Assembly: GCA_946699065.1 (NCBI GenBank)
Contig: CAMPDV010000089.1
Location: 434,001 to 498,000 of the forward strand
Direction of reading: 5' to 3'
From: Loxodes magnus
Lineage: Eukaryota > Ciliophora > Karyorelictea > Loxodida > Loxodidae
DNA: 64,000 bases
Position numbers and translations under genes: made by a program. Positions 24,013 to 36,307 of the stretch are shown piece after piece (the stretch's first letter is position 1; each line of letters starts with the position of its first letter). Under the pieces are notes generated by a model, which saw nothing but the letters and a program-made list of their open reading frames with translations, did not search any database and had not been told where the DNA came from.

Positions 24013-24564
24013 TCAGCTGTCACAGTCACAGTCACATTTGCATGAATCACATCCACAGCATGAGCATGTTTTATTCTTTTTTTTCAAAGTTTTAACTTTG
24101 CTACTTTTTTCTTTTCTTTTTTAAAGGAATTCTGTTTGATCTTCTTGAGTATCTTCAACTGACTCAGCTTGATCTTCTGCACTTTCTTCTTCATCTTCCT
24201 ATTTATCTTCTACTTCATCTTCATCACCTATTATTGCTAACTATTCAATGCTTACTTCATCAGAATCTTTAATCATAGTTTTTGTCTTAATTGTGTTTCT
24301 CTAAATGAATTCTTCTTTTTCTTCAAGACTTTCATCAATCTCTTCTTAAGCCTCAGTAATATCCTCATCCTATTCCTCAAGCTAATCTTCAATTTCATCT
24401 TCATCACCCAATGCTAAAGCTGTGCTTTATTTAGTTTCATCACTATCTTCCATGTGTCCAAATTCTGCTTTCTCAATGAGTTTTAACTATTCACTAAAGA
24501 CTTTCATGGGATCGAAACAATTACATACAGCGAGTGCCAACATAATCAAAGCTAGACCTTTCAT
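24013..24564 (-). CDS. Secreted acidic protein with a C-terminal cysteine cluster
   Basis: Predicted 183 aa, no intron. A classic signal peptide (MKGLALIMLALAVCNC) is followed by a strongly Glu/Asp-rich body. Two related acidic blocks (ALGDEDEIEDQLEEQDED and IIGDEDEVEDKQEDEEES) suggest an internal duplication. A short basic stretch (KRKEKSSKVKTLKKKNK) precedes the last 16 residues, CSCCGCDSCKCDCDCDS, in which Cys alternates with Asp/Ser/Gly. Such a tail could bind metal or cross-link in a secretory granule; ciliate dense-core granule proteins are often small and acidic, but I see no family match. The start is the only ATG giving a signal peptide. Function unknown. Confidence 0.85.
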
Positions 24565-26694
24565 GTTTAGGAATTGTAATGCAAAAGGGTTTTAAAATTA
24601 ATAATAGAGTTGTTTTTGTAACTATGAGATATTAGTTACAACTACCTTCCTATTTACTTTATTTTAAATCCTTTCCTATTTAATACTTCTACTATATTTC
24701 TTTAATCTTAGTACAGGACTTTAATACCTTTAATTTATTACAACTCAAAGGAATTTAAAAAGAGAAATCTGGTGGAATAGAGTTGAAAAGTTATAGGATA
24801 AGCAATTTGTTAGAGGTATTGATATTAGAGATTTTTATGAGTTGTAAGGAAATATTAATTCTAACTAGAACATTAATTTAGAATAATAGCTTTCTTAGTA
24901 TCTATATGCACAAATGTATCTCACTTCTATAATTTAGATTTGTATGTTGCTTTAAATTATAATAATGTGTACTTGAGTAAAAGTTACTAGTTTAGAAATA
25001 TTTATTATGCACTAGTACTAGTAAGTCTATTTGTAAAAATAAAGAATCAAATTATTGGTATCTTAATGAAGTGAATAGCTTATATTCTTTAACTAATAAA
25101 AGGTATTCATTAATTTAACGCTTTTAAACCTTATCATATAATACATTTAGTGTTAATATAAATAATTAGGGTATAATAAGAGAAATATAAATGGATAGTT
25201 GAGAATGAAAATAAATTAAAGATGAAGATATTAAAATATAAATTAAGAACAGAAAGTATCTAAAATTAACATAGCTTTAGAACTTAGCTAGTCATAACTT
25301 AATTCATAAAACAACGTATAAGGAGGATGGTCAAGTTCTTTAAAGAATTGTTTTTGCAATGTGATAAGAGAAATATAGTATCTATAAATTCTAAATAATA
25401 AAATTAAAATTTGCCATTCAAATACAATAAGTCAAGCACAGAAGATATTAAGATTATCATCATAAATTAATAAAGTAACAAAGATAAAAATGATTCTATT
25501 AACTAATTTTATTTAATTAAAATATTGCTATATTAGTATTTATCTTCCCTCTTAAAAATTTTAATCTTCCTGAAACTATAAGAAACTTCGAAAACAACTT
25601 AAATAATTACGAATAACTAAAATACTAAAAAGAATCCTTAATTATTCTTTCTAGCTAGAATTTACTTACTAATAATTATTATAATTATTATAATATTAAT
25701 AGTTATATAGTAAAAGCAATATATACTTTTCAACAAAGCAACTTAAAATGTATCATGTCATTTAATTAATTAATAATACTAACGAAGCAATGATTTTTAA
25801 AATGAAGATTGTTTTTTATTATTTTTAAGCTATGTCTTTTATCATAATTTTGATACTCTTCTTTAATTGTTCTTTACGAAATATTATAGTTATAAACTAA
25901 AGCAAGGATCAACTTAAGGTTAGAATAGAATGTTTAGTTCTATGAGTTTTATATGAAGTTTGAGATCATTTAGCGTTTATTGTTAAAATGAGATACTTGA
26001 TTAATTACGTATCAATTAATCCTATTTATTTGCTTTTATCTTAATATTAATTGTTTATTTATAACTTAGAGTCTCAATTATAAGGAGTTTAGAAAGCTAT
26101 TCTTTTAATATGCTTTTTAGATTTGTTATATTAAGGAAAAGCATTGTAGTTTATTTTTAATTATGGAGAGTTAATCAATAATATTTCGGTAGTAAAACTG
26201 ATGGTTACATTACAGAACTTGAATATTAATCTCAATATATAACTAAAGCAAGGTTTTAAAACATTTAATAATAGAAACTTCTTATTAATGTTCTGATTAA
26301 TATTTCATGATCAATACACTAGTTTTGAGAATAAACTGAAGTTTTTGATTTTAGTATTTATAGCAGGGCTTTACTATTTAACCAGAAGTATTTCTAAACT
26401 TTAAAAATTTGAGGTAAAATATAACTGTCTTATATAATATTTTCTACACATTATTTATTAAGAAAAAATATTTAAAAATAGTTAATTTTGCTTCTTAGTT
26501 TCTTATGTGGAGTATAAGAGTAAAAAAAAGCTTTAAATATATACATGAAATCAAAATGACTTTTATAATATATTAGTTTTCTTCTTCGATATTTAGATTC
26601 TACTTAGTATGAATAATAGATTTAATTAGTGGTTTATAACCAATAATTATCAATATGATAATGAACTCGTGATATTACATAGACCTTTAAATTA
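24565..26694. other. Intergenic spacer (2.1 kb) with a short AT microsatellite
   Basis: Contains a simple TAATTATTA-type tract at about 25671-25700. A frame opening at 25191 (MDSWEWKQIKDED...) stays free of TGA but shows no motif and merges into low-complexity sequence; not called. Confidence 0.5.
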
Positions 26695-29600
26695 TCAATT
26701 AATAGAAGTTTTCTTTTTTAAAAGAGAATTTTTTAATCCTTCATCCTTAACCGTTGTAAACTATTTGAGCAGTTTGTTTTTCGAAGTGTCATCTGCTAAA
26801 CCTGAACTTGACTTAGCGAATATTTTCATAATGGGTTATGATTCAAAAGCATTGCTTTAAGAAATATTTTTCTATAATAGACTTCCAAGAGCAAATTAAG
26901 AGAGTTTGGTTTTATTCTAAATATTCTTCTTTAAAAGGCTTTTAAAGGCTTAGTTCTGTTATTGTCTTAGATTTAAAGTTACTGCCATGCCTATAACATT
27001 TGATTTTGAGAACCTAGTCTTTTTGATTCTTTTGTATTATGTAATCAGTTTCGCTTCAGGATTTTAGAAGAAAGCACAATTATCAGGTCAAGGGAAATGA
27101 TTTTTTATAAATAAAGGGCAAAGCTGTATTAGCCAAGGCATTACATTTTCGATTTTTTACGCTAAGCATGAATTAGGCTGATTGTAAAGAGGCACTGTTT
27201 CTGAACTTCCAAGCAAGTCTCCGATAATTTCTTACTCATCATTCTATGTAATTGAATTATCAGAATGTACTAAACTGATTTGCTAAAAAAGATCTTAAAC
27301 CTGATTCTTACCAGTTAATTCTTTAAACATCTCTTTATCAAATAATGGAATAGGCAAATCAGCTATTTATAATACTCTTGCGAAAGCCTCTAAGAACTCT
27401 ACAAAATTAATATATAAGAATCTCTTGTTATCTAGCTAATCAGGTATAGTCATGATAGAATTAGTGAAAGACTGAGAAATTTCTTTTCCGCTAACTTTTT
27501 CATTTAAGTATTCTATATCCTAGATAAACCTATAGAATTAGTCATAATTCATGAGCTTTTAATTATTTAGTTCTGGTTGATTAGAATTTTGTATAATTTG
27601 GCAATTCTAGTTTCACACGAAGTTGATAATAGGAAGGTAGTTCTTATAGACTAGATCAACTGATTCTACCATATAAATACTCTCTCTCCATTTGTCTTGC
27701 TCTACATTAGGAAAAATATATTCAGCAAAGAAACTTTTAATTATTTCTATGGCTTATTTAGACTTAACGTCTGAAATAGAGTTCTTACTTTATTAGAACT
27801 TTGCAATGGCTATGCGAATCAACACTTCAAGAAATTCATATCTTACTAAATTTTTCTAAGGATTATAAAGATGCTGAAATGGATTATAAGTAGCTTCTGA
27901 GTATTGAATCAGGAGATTTTCTTTAGTATATTTACCATCTATTATTTTAATCTTTTAGCAGAAGTCTAGAAATACTTTATTTGTGATACCTATATTTGAG
28001 AAGACCTAATTACTTTGTGCAACCAGGTCTAAATAAATCTGCTTTATTTTACTGTAATTCTTCTCTATAAAATTCCTTAAATCATCCTAATCTTTATTAG
28101 ACATTACTAACTTGAAGTATTTAAAGTCCAAATCAATACACTAGCCTAATATTTACTCATTATCAAGCTTATAGTTCTTAAATAAGGAAACATCTATAGA
28201 TCACTTTTGAATTATCTCTTTTTTCTCTTCTTCTTATTCAATCTAAAATGGACGTGGAAGAGTATTTGGAATGTTATCCAAATCTACAGTTCGTACCATT
28301 ATATCTGGAACAGTCACGTTCATTTGAAAAAGTTTGGTATTGAACTCGAAATTTTTATTGGAAATAGCTCGAATAAAAGGTTAAGCAAGTTTTTCTTTTG
28401 GATAGTCTTCAGCTAGAAAAGCCTTTTCTTAAGAGAAGAAGAAATATACTTTTTAAGCAGGTAGCACTTTATTTATTATATAACTTCCATCTTCAGTTCT
28501 TGACATTTTTGTCGGAGCATAATCATCACAATCAAAGTGAACAAAAAGAGAAAAGTTCTTATGTTGTTTTGCTCTCATCTTTGATAGAAAGAAACTTTAT
28601 ATTTAACCTCCTGAAACACCTAAAATCCAAGTAATAGACTATTCTTATCATTTTCCACAAATCCAGCAATTATCATTTATTAACTTGTCTCGCTCCCAAA
28701 TTTTATCATTTTACCCTTTTGGTAAATCTATTTTAACTCTAGGACTTACATGCTATTTCTAGCAAGTAAATAGCTCTTAATTCTCCTTTGAAGCAATGAT
28801 ATATCCTAGACTATTAACATAAGCTTAATTACCATGCACATGAATACCAAGTACAGTTTAATTAAACTTAATTCCTTCTGATATTGTCTACATCTGCCAG
28901 TAGGCTAAGTAGTTATTACTTATGTCTATATGTCTCAATGTCTAATTCTTTTATAAGCATTGAGCAATCGCCTCGCTTGTTTCGTTATTTTTATTAAGCA
29001 AATTCCAGGAGATTATCAGTTCTATAAGTGTCTTGTTTTCTTATAAGGAATTAAAAAATTTTATTGCTAAAGGTCCTCCGATTGAATTTCAATGCAAATC
29101 AAGCCTTTCCAATGTACAGTTTTTTTCCAGTATTTCAGCTAAAGTTCTTGCAGCACAATCTTGCAATTAATTTTGAGCCAAATTAAGATATAAAACGGTT
29201 GCGTTTTCATTTAGAAAACTAAAATAATGCTAAAAATTTTTATCCCCTATTTTACAGTGTTCTAGATTAAGATATTCCAAACAGAAGTAAGAAATTGACA
29301 TCATTTTTTTGAGAGAACCTAGCGAAGAATTACCTAAAAAATTCCTTGAAAGATCCAATCTTTTGAGATCCTCAGATAGTTAATTAACAATTGAACTAGC
29401 ACCAAGATCTGTTAGTCTATTTTCTTTTAAGTTAATCTCCTTATAGCAAATATTTGACTTTATTGCTTTACTCAAAGCAAATGCGTATTTATCTCCTAAG
29501 GAATAGTTCTTTAAATTGAGCGATTGCTACTTTTCATTCTTTTTTAGAGTTCCATTAGGCTTAGGAACTATTTTTTGATGGTTGCATTATTGAATATAGT

Positions 29601-29889
29601 TAACTAAAGGTGAAGACTTCAATTCAAAAAACTTGTTTTTTTCTTCTATTTTCCTTATTTTTTTGACATAAGTATAGTACCTCTACTTCAACTTCATGCC
29701 TGTAGCATTACTTTCAGGATCGAAAGTTGAGCCCATCATTTTATCAGGAGTTACCAGGTTCTAACGGAAAGTCAAGGCTCTAGCAGAATCAAATAAGCTT
29801 ATTCTATCAGGGGTTTCTCTACTACTTAAAGTTAAAGGTAAAACAGATCTTTACTATGATGCTCTTTTTTGAAGGTAAAATTCCCTCAT
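26695..29889 (-). CDS. Large leucine-rich-repeat protein with a C-terminal ciliate-type helical domain
   Basis: Predicted 1064 aa, no intron. After about 115 basic residues, RI-type LRRs run over about 115-330 (LKRLDLSRNFLG, LEYLNLEHCKIG, VLYLNLAQNQLQ, LERLDLHWNSIG, LRHIDISNNYLA). A middle region holds CWICGKW...FVHFDCDDY...KVYFFF, probably beta-rich with possible metal-binding Cys. A large helical segment follows, including RYEFLEVLIRIAIAKF (near residue 684) and YINFVEFLEAFARVLQ, the EF-hand-like pattern seen in many ciliate LRR proteins. The tail (about 960-1064) is Ser/Lys/Gln-rich. Trp codons written TGA include DLHWNS, CGKWQE, IQKWSI, FVWNQN and FPWPD. The TGA in IIQKWSID could be mistaken for a stop, but the frame stays coding for 500 more codons. 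Probable cytoskeletal or axonemal scaffold (inference). Confidence 0.88.
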
Positions 29890-32318
29890 TATAAATGGAG
29901 TAAAACTACTACTTTGTTTATATTCTTATATAATATAAAGTTAAATAATATGATCATATGTATATTTATTACTTCTAACTTCTTCATTTTGCTTCTTTCT
30001 TAGCTTATAATTCCTGATTTTTCTTATTTCAGTTTTATACATGAAGGCTCACTAAAGAATGCTTTTTAATAGTCAGATGTTGGATTCATTGTAATTACTT
30101 GATAATACAATTATAGTTATAAGGAAAGTGAACATCATGTTAACATTCCTTTTTAAATCCTTAAAATTAAAGATCAGCATATAGAAAAGGAGCTAGCCAG
30201 GTTAAGTGGTATTTATAGTATATGTTCTAGTATTAACTTGCTAAATCAAAGGAATTTACATCTTTAGTTTAACTTATTATTATTTAGTCCATCAAACGTA
30301 CTTTTAATTGAAACTTTATGCCTAAACTTACTCTAAAAGGTTTAAAATATAGATCTGAGTATGCTCTAAACAATTCATTAATCCTTAAAGACTGAGTTCT
30401 TCAATTCCGATAAAGGAGAAAGCTAATAAACAGAGAAGATAATTGAAGCATTAACTGAAAAAGAGTAAAGATAAAAAAGGATTTAATTAATCCAAAATGT
30501 ATCAAGCATAAACTATTTTCTAGTTTGTAGATATGTAAATAGCATTAGATAGTATAACTTTTCTTTTTTCAAAATAATGAATATACTTTATATCAACTAT
30601 TAAGATATAACCATAAATTTCTTTATAAGTACTAAATAAAAATATTTCTTCAAAAATAATATAAAGAGAACTAAATTACCTAATCTAGATGATTATTCTT
30701 ATTTCCTTCAGTTCTATTTAATTTTTAGTCCATTTTTGGTACTTCCAAAATATAAGAATATTATGTTTGTTCAGTTGATATTATTCCAATTATATTGAAA
30801 TGCTTTTGTAATAATAAAATTTGGCATAGATTTTCTATAAGAGTTAGCTTGCTTGCATTCAACTTCCTCTTAATTGCATAATTTTTATTTTGCCATTTTT
30901 ATTAGAATCAAAAGTGCAATAGAGAACTTAGGCTATATTTCTTTAAATGAATATATATATATATTTTTCAATGGTTGATTTTAATAAATAGCATGAGTAT
31001 AAAATTATTAATTTTGCATTTAAAAAAGAAATAAAATAGTTAACTTCTAGCTTCTGAAATCGGCAAATATAAAAGATTATATTAAAATATGAATTTTAAT
31101 AGTTTCAAGTAAATTAAGATATAGTTGCTTTCATTCAGCAATATATAACTTATAGCGCTATACTTGCATATTATAAAGTAAAGCAGAAGTAATAAACATT
31201 CTAGCTCTTTAAGATATTTATAAATATACTTATCTATCCTAGCAAGCTAGAATCATATGGGGATTAAATTGTGTAGCTAATATATTAATATTTAAAATTT
31301 AATTTAAATTAACTATTATTTTACCAGAGTAAAACTACTTATTTCAGTTCTAATTCTTAGTTGTCTATGAATTGTATACAAATTTTACCTGTTTAACTCA
31401 TCTATGCGAACTAAATATATATTTTGGATCAATTTAAATAACTAAGAATCCCAAAGTCTAAATTTATTGAATTTTCTCTAGATTGAAAAAAGCTGATAGA
31501 AGATTACGATATTTATGGATTTGGTTTTAGTTTATAATATTTAAAAAAATAAAAGCAAATATTTCGTAGCTATAAAATATATTAAGAAAAAAATACATTT
31601 ATAGAGTGACGTCCAATAAATTAAAATTGCAGATACATCTATTAATATAAGTAACTATCTAAAAATGATGTCTAAACTTAAAGCTATTATAGATCCTTAT
31701 AATATAGAACTTATAATTCTTTAATTACTGTCTATTATAGAGCAGGATTCCTCATATTGCCAAATAAATTGGACTTCTAAGCTATTTGATATGATTTTAA
31801 AATTAATTATTTATCTTATTTGAGATTTTAGATTGCTTAACTGAGAGTATAAGTATTATATATGTAAATGCAAGAAAAGGCTAGACATATGGAAAAATAT
31901 TTGTATAGATGACTGAGACAAATAATTCTAAATGAATAAAGTGTTATAAGATAAGGCGCTTATTGTGATACTATCTTATAATGGCTATTTCAATGTGGTT
32001 AGATTATTATTTTAGTATCTAATTATATTTTCTATGTACCTCCTTGCTCATAATTAAGGATAGTTTTATTTGCTAAAATAAGGTATTTATTCCTTATTAA
32101 TTAGTTGACTGCAATATTCCATTGTATTTAATTTGAAAACTGAAAGTTCATAAGTTAGTAACTAAAGTAAGGATCACACACTTTATAGAAGTTAGTTTGA
32201 TGAGAGTAGTTTCAATATAGAAGCCTATTAAGTTTATATTAAAAGTGTTTATTTAAATAGCTTTTATAGAACTTTTCCTCTAATTAATTAGTACTCTATA
32301 CCAATAAAGTTGGCTATC
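29890..32318. other. Intergenic spacer (2.4 kb)
   Basis: Lies between divergent genes and so contains both promoters. AT-rich, with a short (AT)7 tract at 30951-30964. No gene, tRNA or structured element recognised. Confidence 0.55.
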
Positions 32319-34097
32319 ATGGAATAGTTTGACTAAAAGGGCTATAATTAATTATAGGAGTAAAGTGTTAGAATCAAGTTCCAAAACTTGGAAATTTCAG
32401 TTCAAGAGAAGAATAAAAATTTGAAAACGATAGTAAACAGTACTAACGGAGTCTTCATTCCCGGAGAGTTATCTATCTTAATGGGACCTACAGGAGCTGG
32501 AAAAACTACTCTTCTCAATGTTCTTTCACGTAATACTTATAAATTACAAATTAAAGGAGATATAATTTATACCAAGAAGTATAAAGAAGCACAATTAAGC
32601 AACTAAGAAATTTCTAAGTGCCTATAAATTGTTCACTAAGAAGATGCTTTTTATGAATATATGACTCCATATGAGGTTCTTGACTTTGCCATAAAGCTAA
32701 AAAACTATTAAAGTTCTGCCTATTAAATTCTAAAAAAGATTTAACTCTAAGCATGTGCTCACAATTATATCGGCGGACTCACTACAAAAGGCATTTCTGG
32801 CGGCGAGCGTAAGAGGCTTTCTATTGCTCTTGCTCTTTTATCTAATCCATAGATTTTGATTTTAGACGAACCTACGACAGGACTTGATTCCTAAACTGCT
32901 GAAATAATAATCAAGCTTATTAAAAAATAAGCTTAGAAATACAACAGAACAGTAATAGCCACTTTGCATCAGCCGAGCAGTGAATTGTTTAAATTTTTTA
33001 ACTCCATAATGTTACTTTCATAAGGTTATACTATATACTTTGGCCCAGCTGGCAATGTAATTCAGTATTTTCAAAGCAATGGTTTTTAATGTGAAAAAGA
33101 CTACAATCCTAGTGAATTCTTCTTAGAAATATTGTCATAGATAAATTCTATCTAGATATCATAATTCGCTCAATATAATGAAAATTACTGAATTCAACAG
33201 AACACTAAATAACTTACTTTAGGATAATTCTTTCTATCAAACTAGGCTATAGAAGAACAAGCAAATTTAGGCTAAGCATTTAAATAGTTTTTTAATTAAT
33301 TTTATTATGTATTTAGAAGAGAAATGATTAAGAGTCTTAGAAATCCTAGAGAATACGCAGCTAGAGCTATGGTAATCGCATGTTATATCTTCATCACTTG
33401 CATATCATATACTCCTCTACCTACATCTAGTACATAAGCTATTTAAAATAGAATAGGATTTTCTTTTTGTATGAGTGCTGGATTTGTTTGGCTAGCAGGG
33501 AGCTTGATAGTAGTAGATATACCTATGAACTTAGTTTTAATAATAAGGGAAACTTAAAGTGGATTATATAAATCATATACTTATCTCCTTGTAAGATACA
33601 TTTTAGAAGCTGTATAATCTATACCTTTTAGTGTAATCTCAATCTTAATTTATTAGTATGTATTAGGACTTGTTCAAAATACTACCATCATGCTTTAAAA
33701 CATGCTAACCGTCTGACTTGCTGGTTTAGGTGGAGTTGGAATGGGATTGCTAGCCTCAATTTCAGTCTAGAATATAGGAATTTCTTATTTAGTACTATCT
33801 GCTCTACAAGTTCCCTAGTATATAATAGGGGGGTTTATAAAAAATCTTGATTCAATGCCTCGATTCATGCAAATTCTAAGCTATTTGAGCGTGTATCGTT
33901 ACAGTTTTGCAGCTTTTATCAGATTAGAGCTTGAGAATTGCGACATATCATGGCCAATAGATGCCAAAGTTCAGCTTGAAGATCTGAAGCTGAAAGATTC
34001 TTACTGAGAAGCTTAGCTAGGGATGATTTTATGTGTTATTGCTTATATAGTATTATCCTTACTATTATTCTAGCTAAAGTACAAGCAAAGAAGATGA
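32319..34097 (+). CDS. ABCG-type half ABC transporter
   Basis: Predicted 592 aa, no intron. The start at 32319 puts the usual ABCG lead-in (VRIKFQNLEISVQEK) before the nucleotide-binding domain. Walker A is GPTGAGKTT (from residue 56), the signature loop is ISGGERKRLS, Walker B is QILILDEPTTGLDS, and the H-loop is ATLHQPS. The C-terminal half holds about six membrane helices (YVFRREMIKSLRNPREYAAR, then YIFITCISYTPL, FSFCMSAGFVWLAG and so on), giving the NBD-TMD order of the ABCG/White family. Half-transporters dimerise and export lipids or xenobiotics; the substrate is not predictable. TGA as Trp occurs in ENYWIQ, TVWLAG and DSYWEAQ. The TGA after KYKQRR is at the usual ABCG end and is taken as the stop. 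Confidence 0.95.
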
Positions 34098-34617
34098 TTG
34101 TTCGAGTTCTTTAATTAACATTTAAGATATATAACCAAATTCTTATTCCCTTTAGATATTTAAGGTTGTTTCCTCTTTATTAATATAGATAAAGTTCATT
34201 ATAAAAGATATACCTTACATTATTATTTATATATCAAACCCTTCAAATACTCTATTTAAGTAACTATTTATATACTAATAATTAAAGCTTTTAAATAATC
34301 ATGGTAAGCTGAATTGAAGTAAATAAAACTAGCTGTTTGTGAAAAAATGATAAACTTACAAAGAAAATTAGGTTATAAAGCAATAAGAAGCTAAAGTAGA
34401 TGCTTAAGGAGTAACTTATATGTATATGCATCAGAGAATTTGAGTAGTTTATAATTATTAAGCTTATTTTAGGATTTTTGGTTTGAATTAAAATTTAGCG
34501 GCATTAAAGTCTTTAGTGAGAAGAAGTTTTGAAATAAGCCTTAGAGAAATAAGAAATTATAGGAATGAAAGATTTCTAATTAATAAAGAGATGATTTTTA
34601 TATCTTATAAGAGCTTC
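34098..34617. other. Spacer between convergent genes
   Basis: 520 bp of AT-rich DNA following the ABCG stop. No further feature supported. Confidence 0.55.
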
Positions 34618-35022
34618 TCAAGAGTTTGGAAACTTCTTGCTCAATTTTTCGTCTATTTCTTATTAAACTTCATTTGTTTCTTTACCTTGTAAAGTTCTGT
34701 TGTCAAAGAATTCGCAGAACATAATGTTGGGATCAATGTCATCAAGAAGTTCCAAATCCTTGCACTATTTCAAAATTCGAATCTATTCTAAGTCTAACCT
34801 CAATAGTAGGGTATCAATATCATCTAATTTCTAGTTGGAAAGAGATTTAACGTTTTTAGAAATGCAATTTCAAAGATCATAAATTTCATTATAGTCTATC
34901 TTATTTTTTTCATACAGCTGTTCTGAAAGATAGTTAACATGCTGAATTTCTTTCAGTTTTTGCTTGAATTTTTAGAACTCTCTATCAAGAATTTCTTACT
35001 TTTTTTGTTCTTCCCAGTTCAT
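34618..35022 (-). CDS. Small helical protein of unknown function
   Basis: Predicted 134 aa, no intron. ATG to TGA with a highly charged, mostly helical sequence: MNWEEQKKQEILDREFQKFK at the start, a middle segment with heptad-like spacing (DTLLLRLDLEQIRILKQ), and a more structured end (DPNIMFCEFFDNRTLQG). One Trp is TGA (IYDLWNCI). No signal peptide or membrane segment. I do not recognise the family. Codon content (many GAA, AAG, GAT) is clearly unlike the flanking spacers, which supports a real gene. The length and coil suggest a subunit of a larger complex. Confidence 0.75.
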
Positions 35023-36307
35023 TATTAGACTTTAAATTAAATCAAATTTAAATAAGTTTGAGTTAATTTGATTAAACCTTTATCTTTAACTTATAGAGAA
35101 AGGAAATTTAAAATAACTGCTTAACTTTAATTATCATACTCTTTTATCTCTTTACTGATCAATTTTCAGATTCTACTTTTATAATCCTATGAAATTTATT
35201 TGAACAGATTAACTTAACTTCAATTTGAGAATTGTTAATTATTACTAAATTAAATATACTAGTAATAGCTTAGAGAGTGCTAAATCTGTTAGTAGTATCT
35301 TTTATATTATGATAGAAATACTTATAAGAATGAGAGTCATATTGTAATTAACCCTAAGCTTTATTATAAAATTGCATAACTAGTCTCCACTAATTACTTT
35401 ATTATACTGCAATATTAGCTTTAATTAAACATTATCATTTATTAAATTTAGTCCTTCCACAAGGGGAGCTAGTTAAGAGAAGTGCATTAGCAATTTAATG
35501 CTTTAATATTTTAAAGTTTTGATAATAAAATAGACTATATAAAGTGTATGGTTAGTGGATTATTGTATATTAGTTAAGTTTATAAAGTATTAGGCTTATA
35601 TAAAAATTTCTTGCTTATAGACTTAATGAACTAGTTTATATTACTATCAATCAAAGCAAAGCATTAATTATGCTAGTCATTAATGCTTAATTATACTCTA
35701 AATTTCATCAAATTTATTAAACTAAAACCTTGAATTATATTTTACTTTATTTAAAGATTATTATGATATAACTATTAAGAAGCTTCTTTTGTAGTTTTAA
35801 AGCAAATATGTAAGTTAATATTATTAACCCCTTACATATATTAGTTTTATAATTTAACTTAAACTCTACTTTTGATACTATGATATAGCTAATAGCTATT
35901 TTAATAGTTTCATATAGTTATTAAAGCTTTATATAGCCTTACTTTTCTTAATTCCATTCACTATAACTTTAAGCTTAATGAATGCTTAGCATGCTGTAAT
36001 ATAAGGAAATTTACTTTATTGCTAATAATTGATTTCTTATTATTCAGTTACTATAGTTATAAACTGATATGCTTAACCTTTTGAAGATAACTAATTTCTA
36101 TCTTAAAGGAAAAAGATTGTATTCTATGTATTTAGCAAGGTATAGCATTCCTTCACTAGTACTTGTATTAGCGAATATAATCTCAAAACTTATTATAGCT
36201 AAGTTAAGCTTAATTTCTGGGTTTTTCTAAATTGATTAGTTTAATGAAGAAAGAAAGTGAAATTAGAAGGATTCATGTAGTTATCTAAATAGTTAATTTA
36301 AAATAAA
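35023..36307. other. Intergenic spacer between divergent genes
   Basis: 1.3 kb of AT-rich DNA that must hold promoters for the small helical protein and the RasGEF. No motif identified. Confidence 0.55.

Noticed and set aside
25191-25800. Open frame beginning MDSWEWKQIKDED
   Set aside because: No TGA for a long stretch, but the composition matches the surrounding spacer and no motif is visible.
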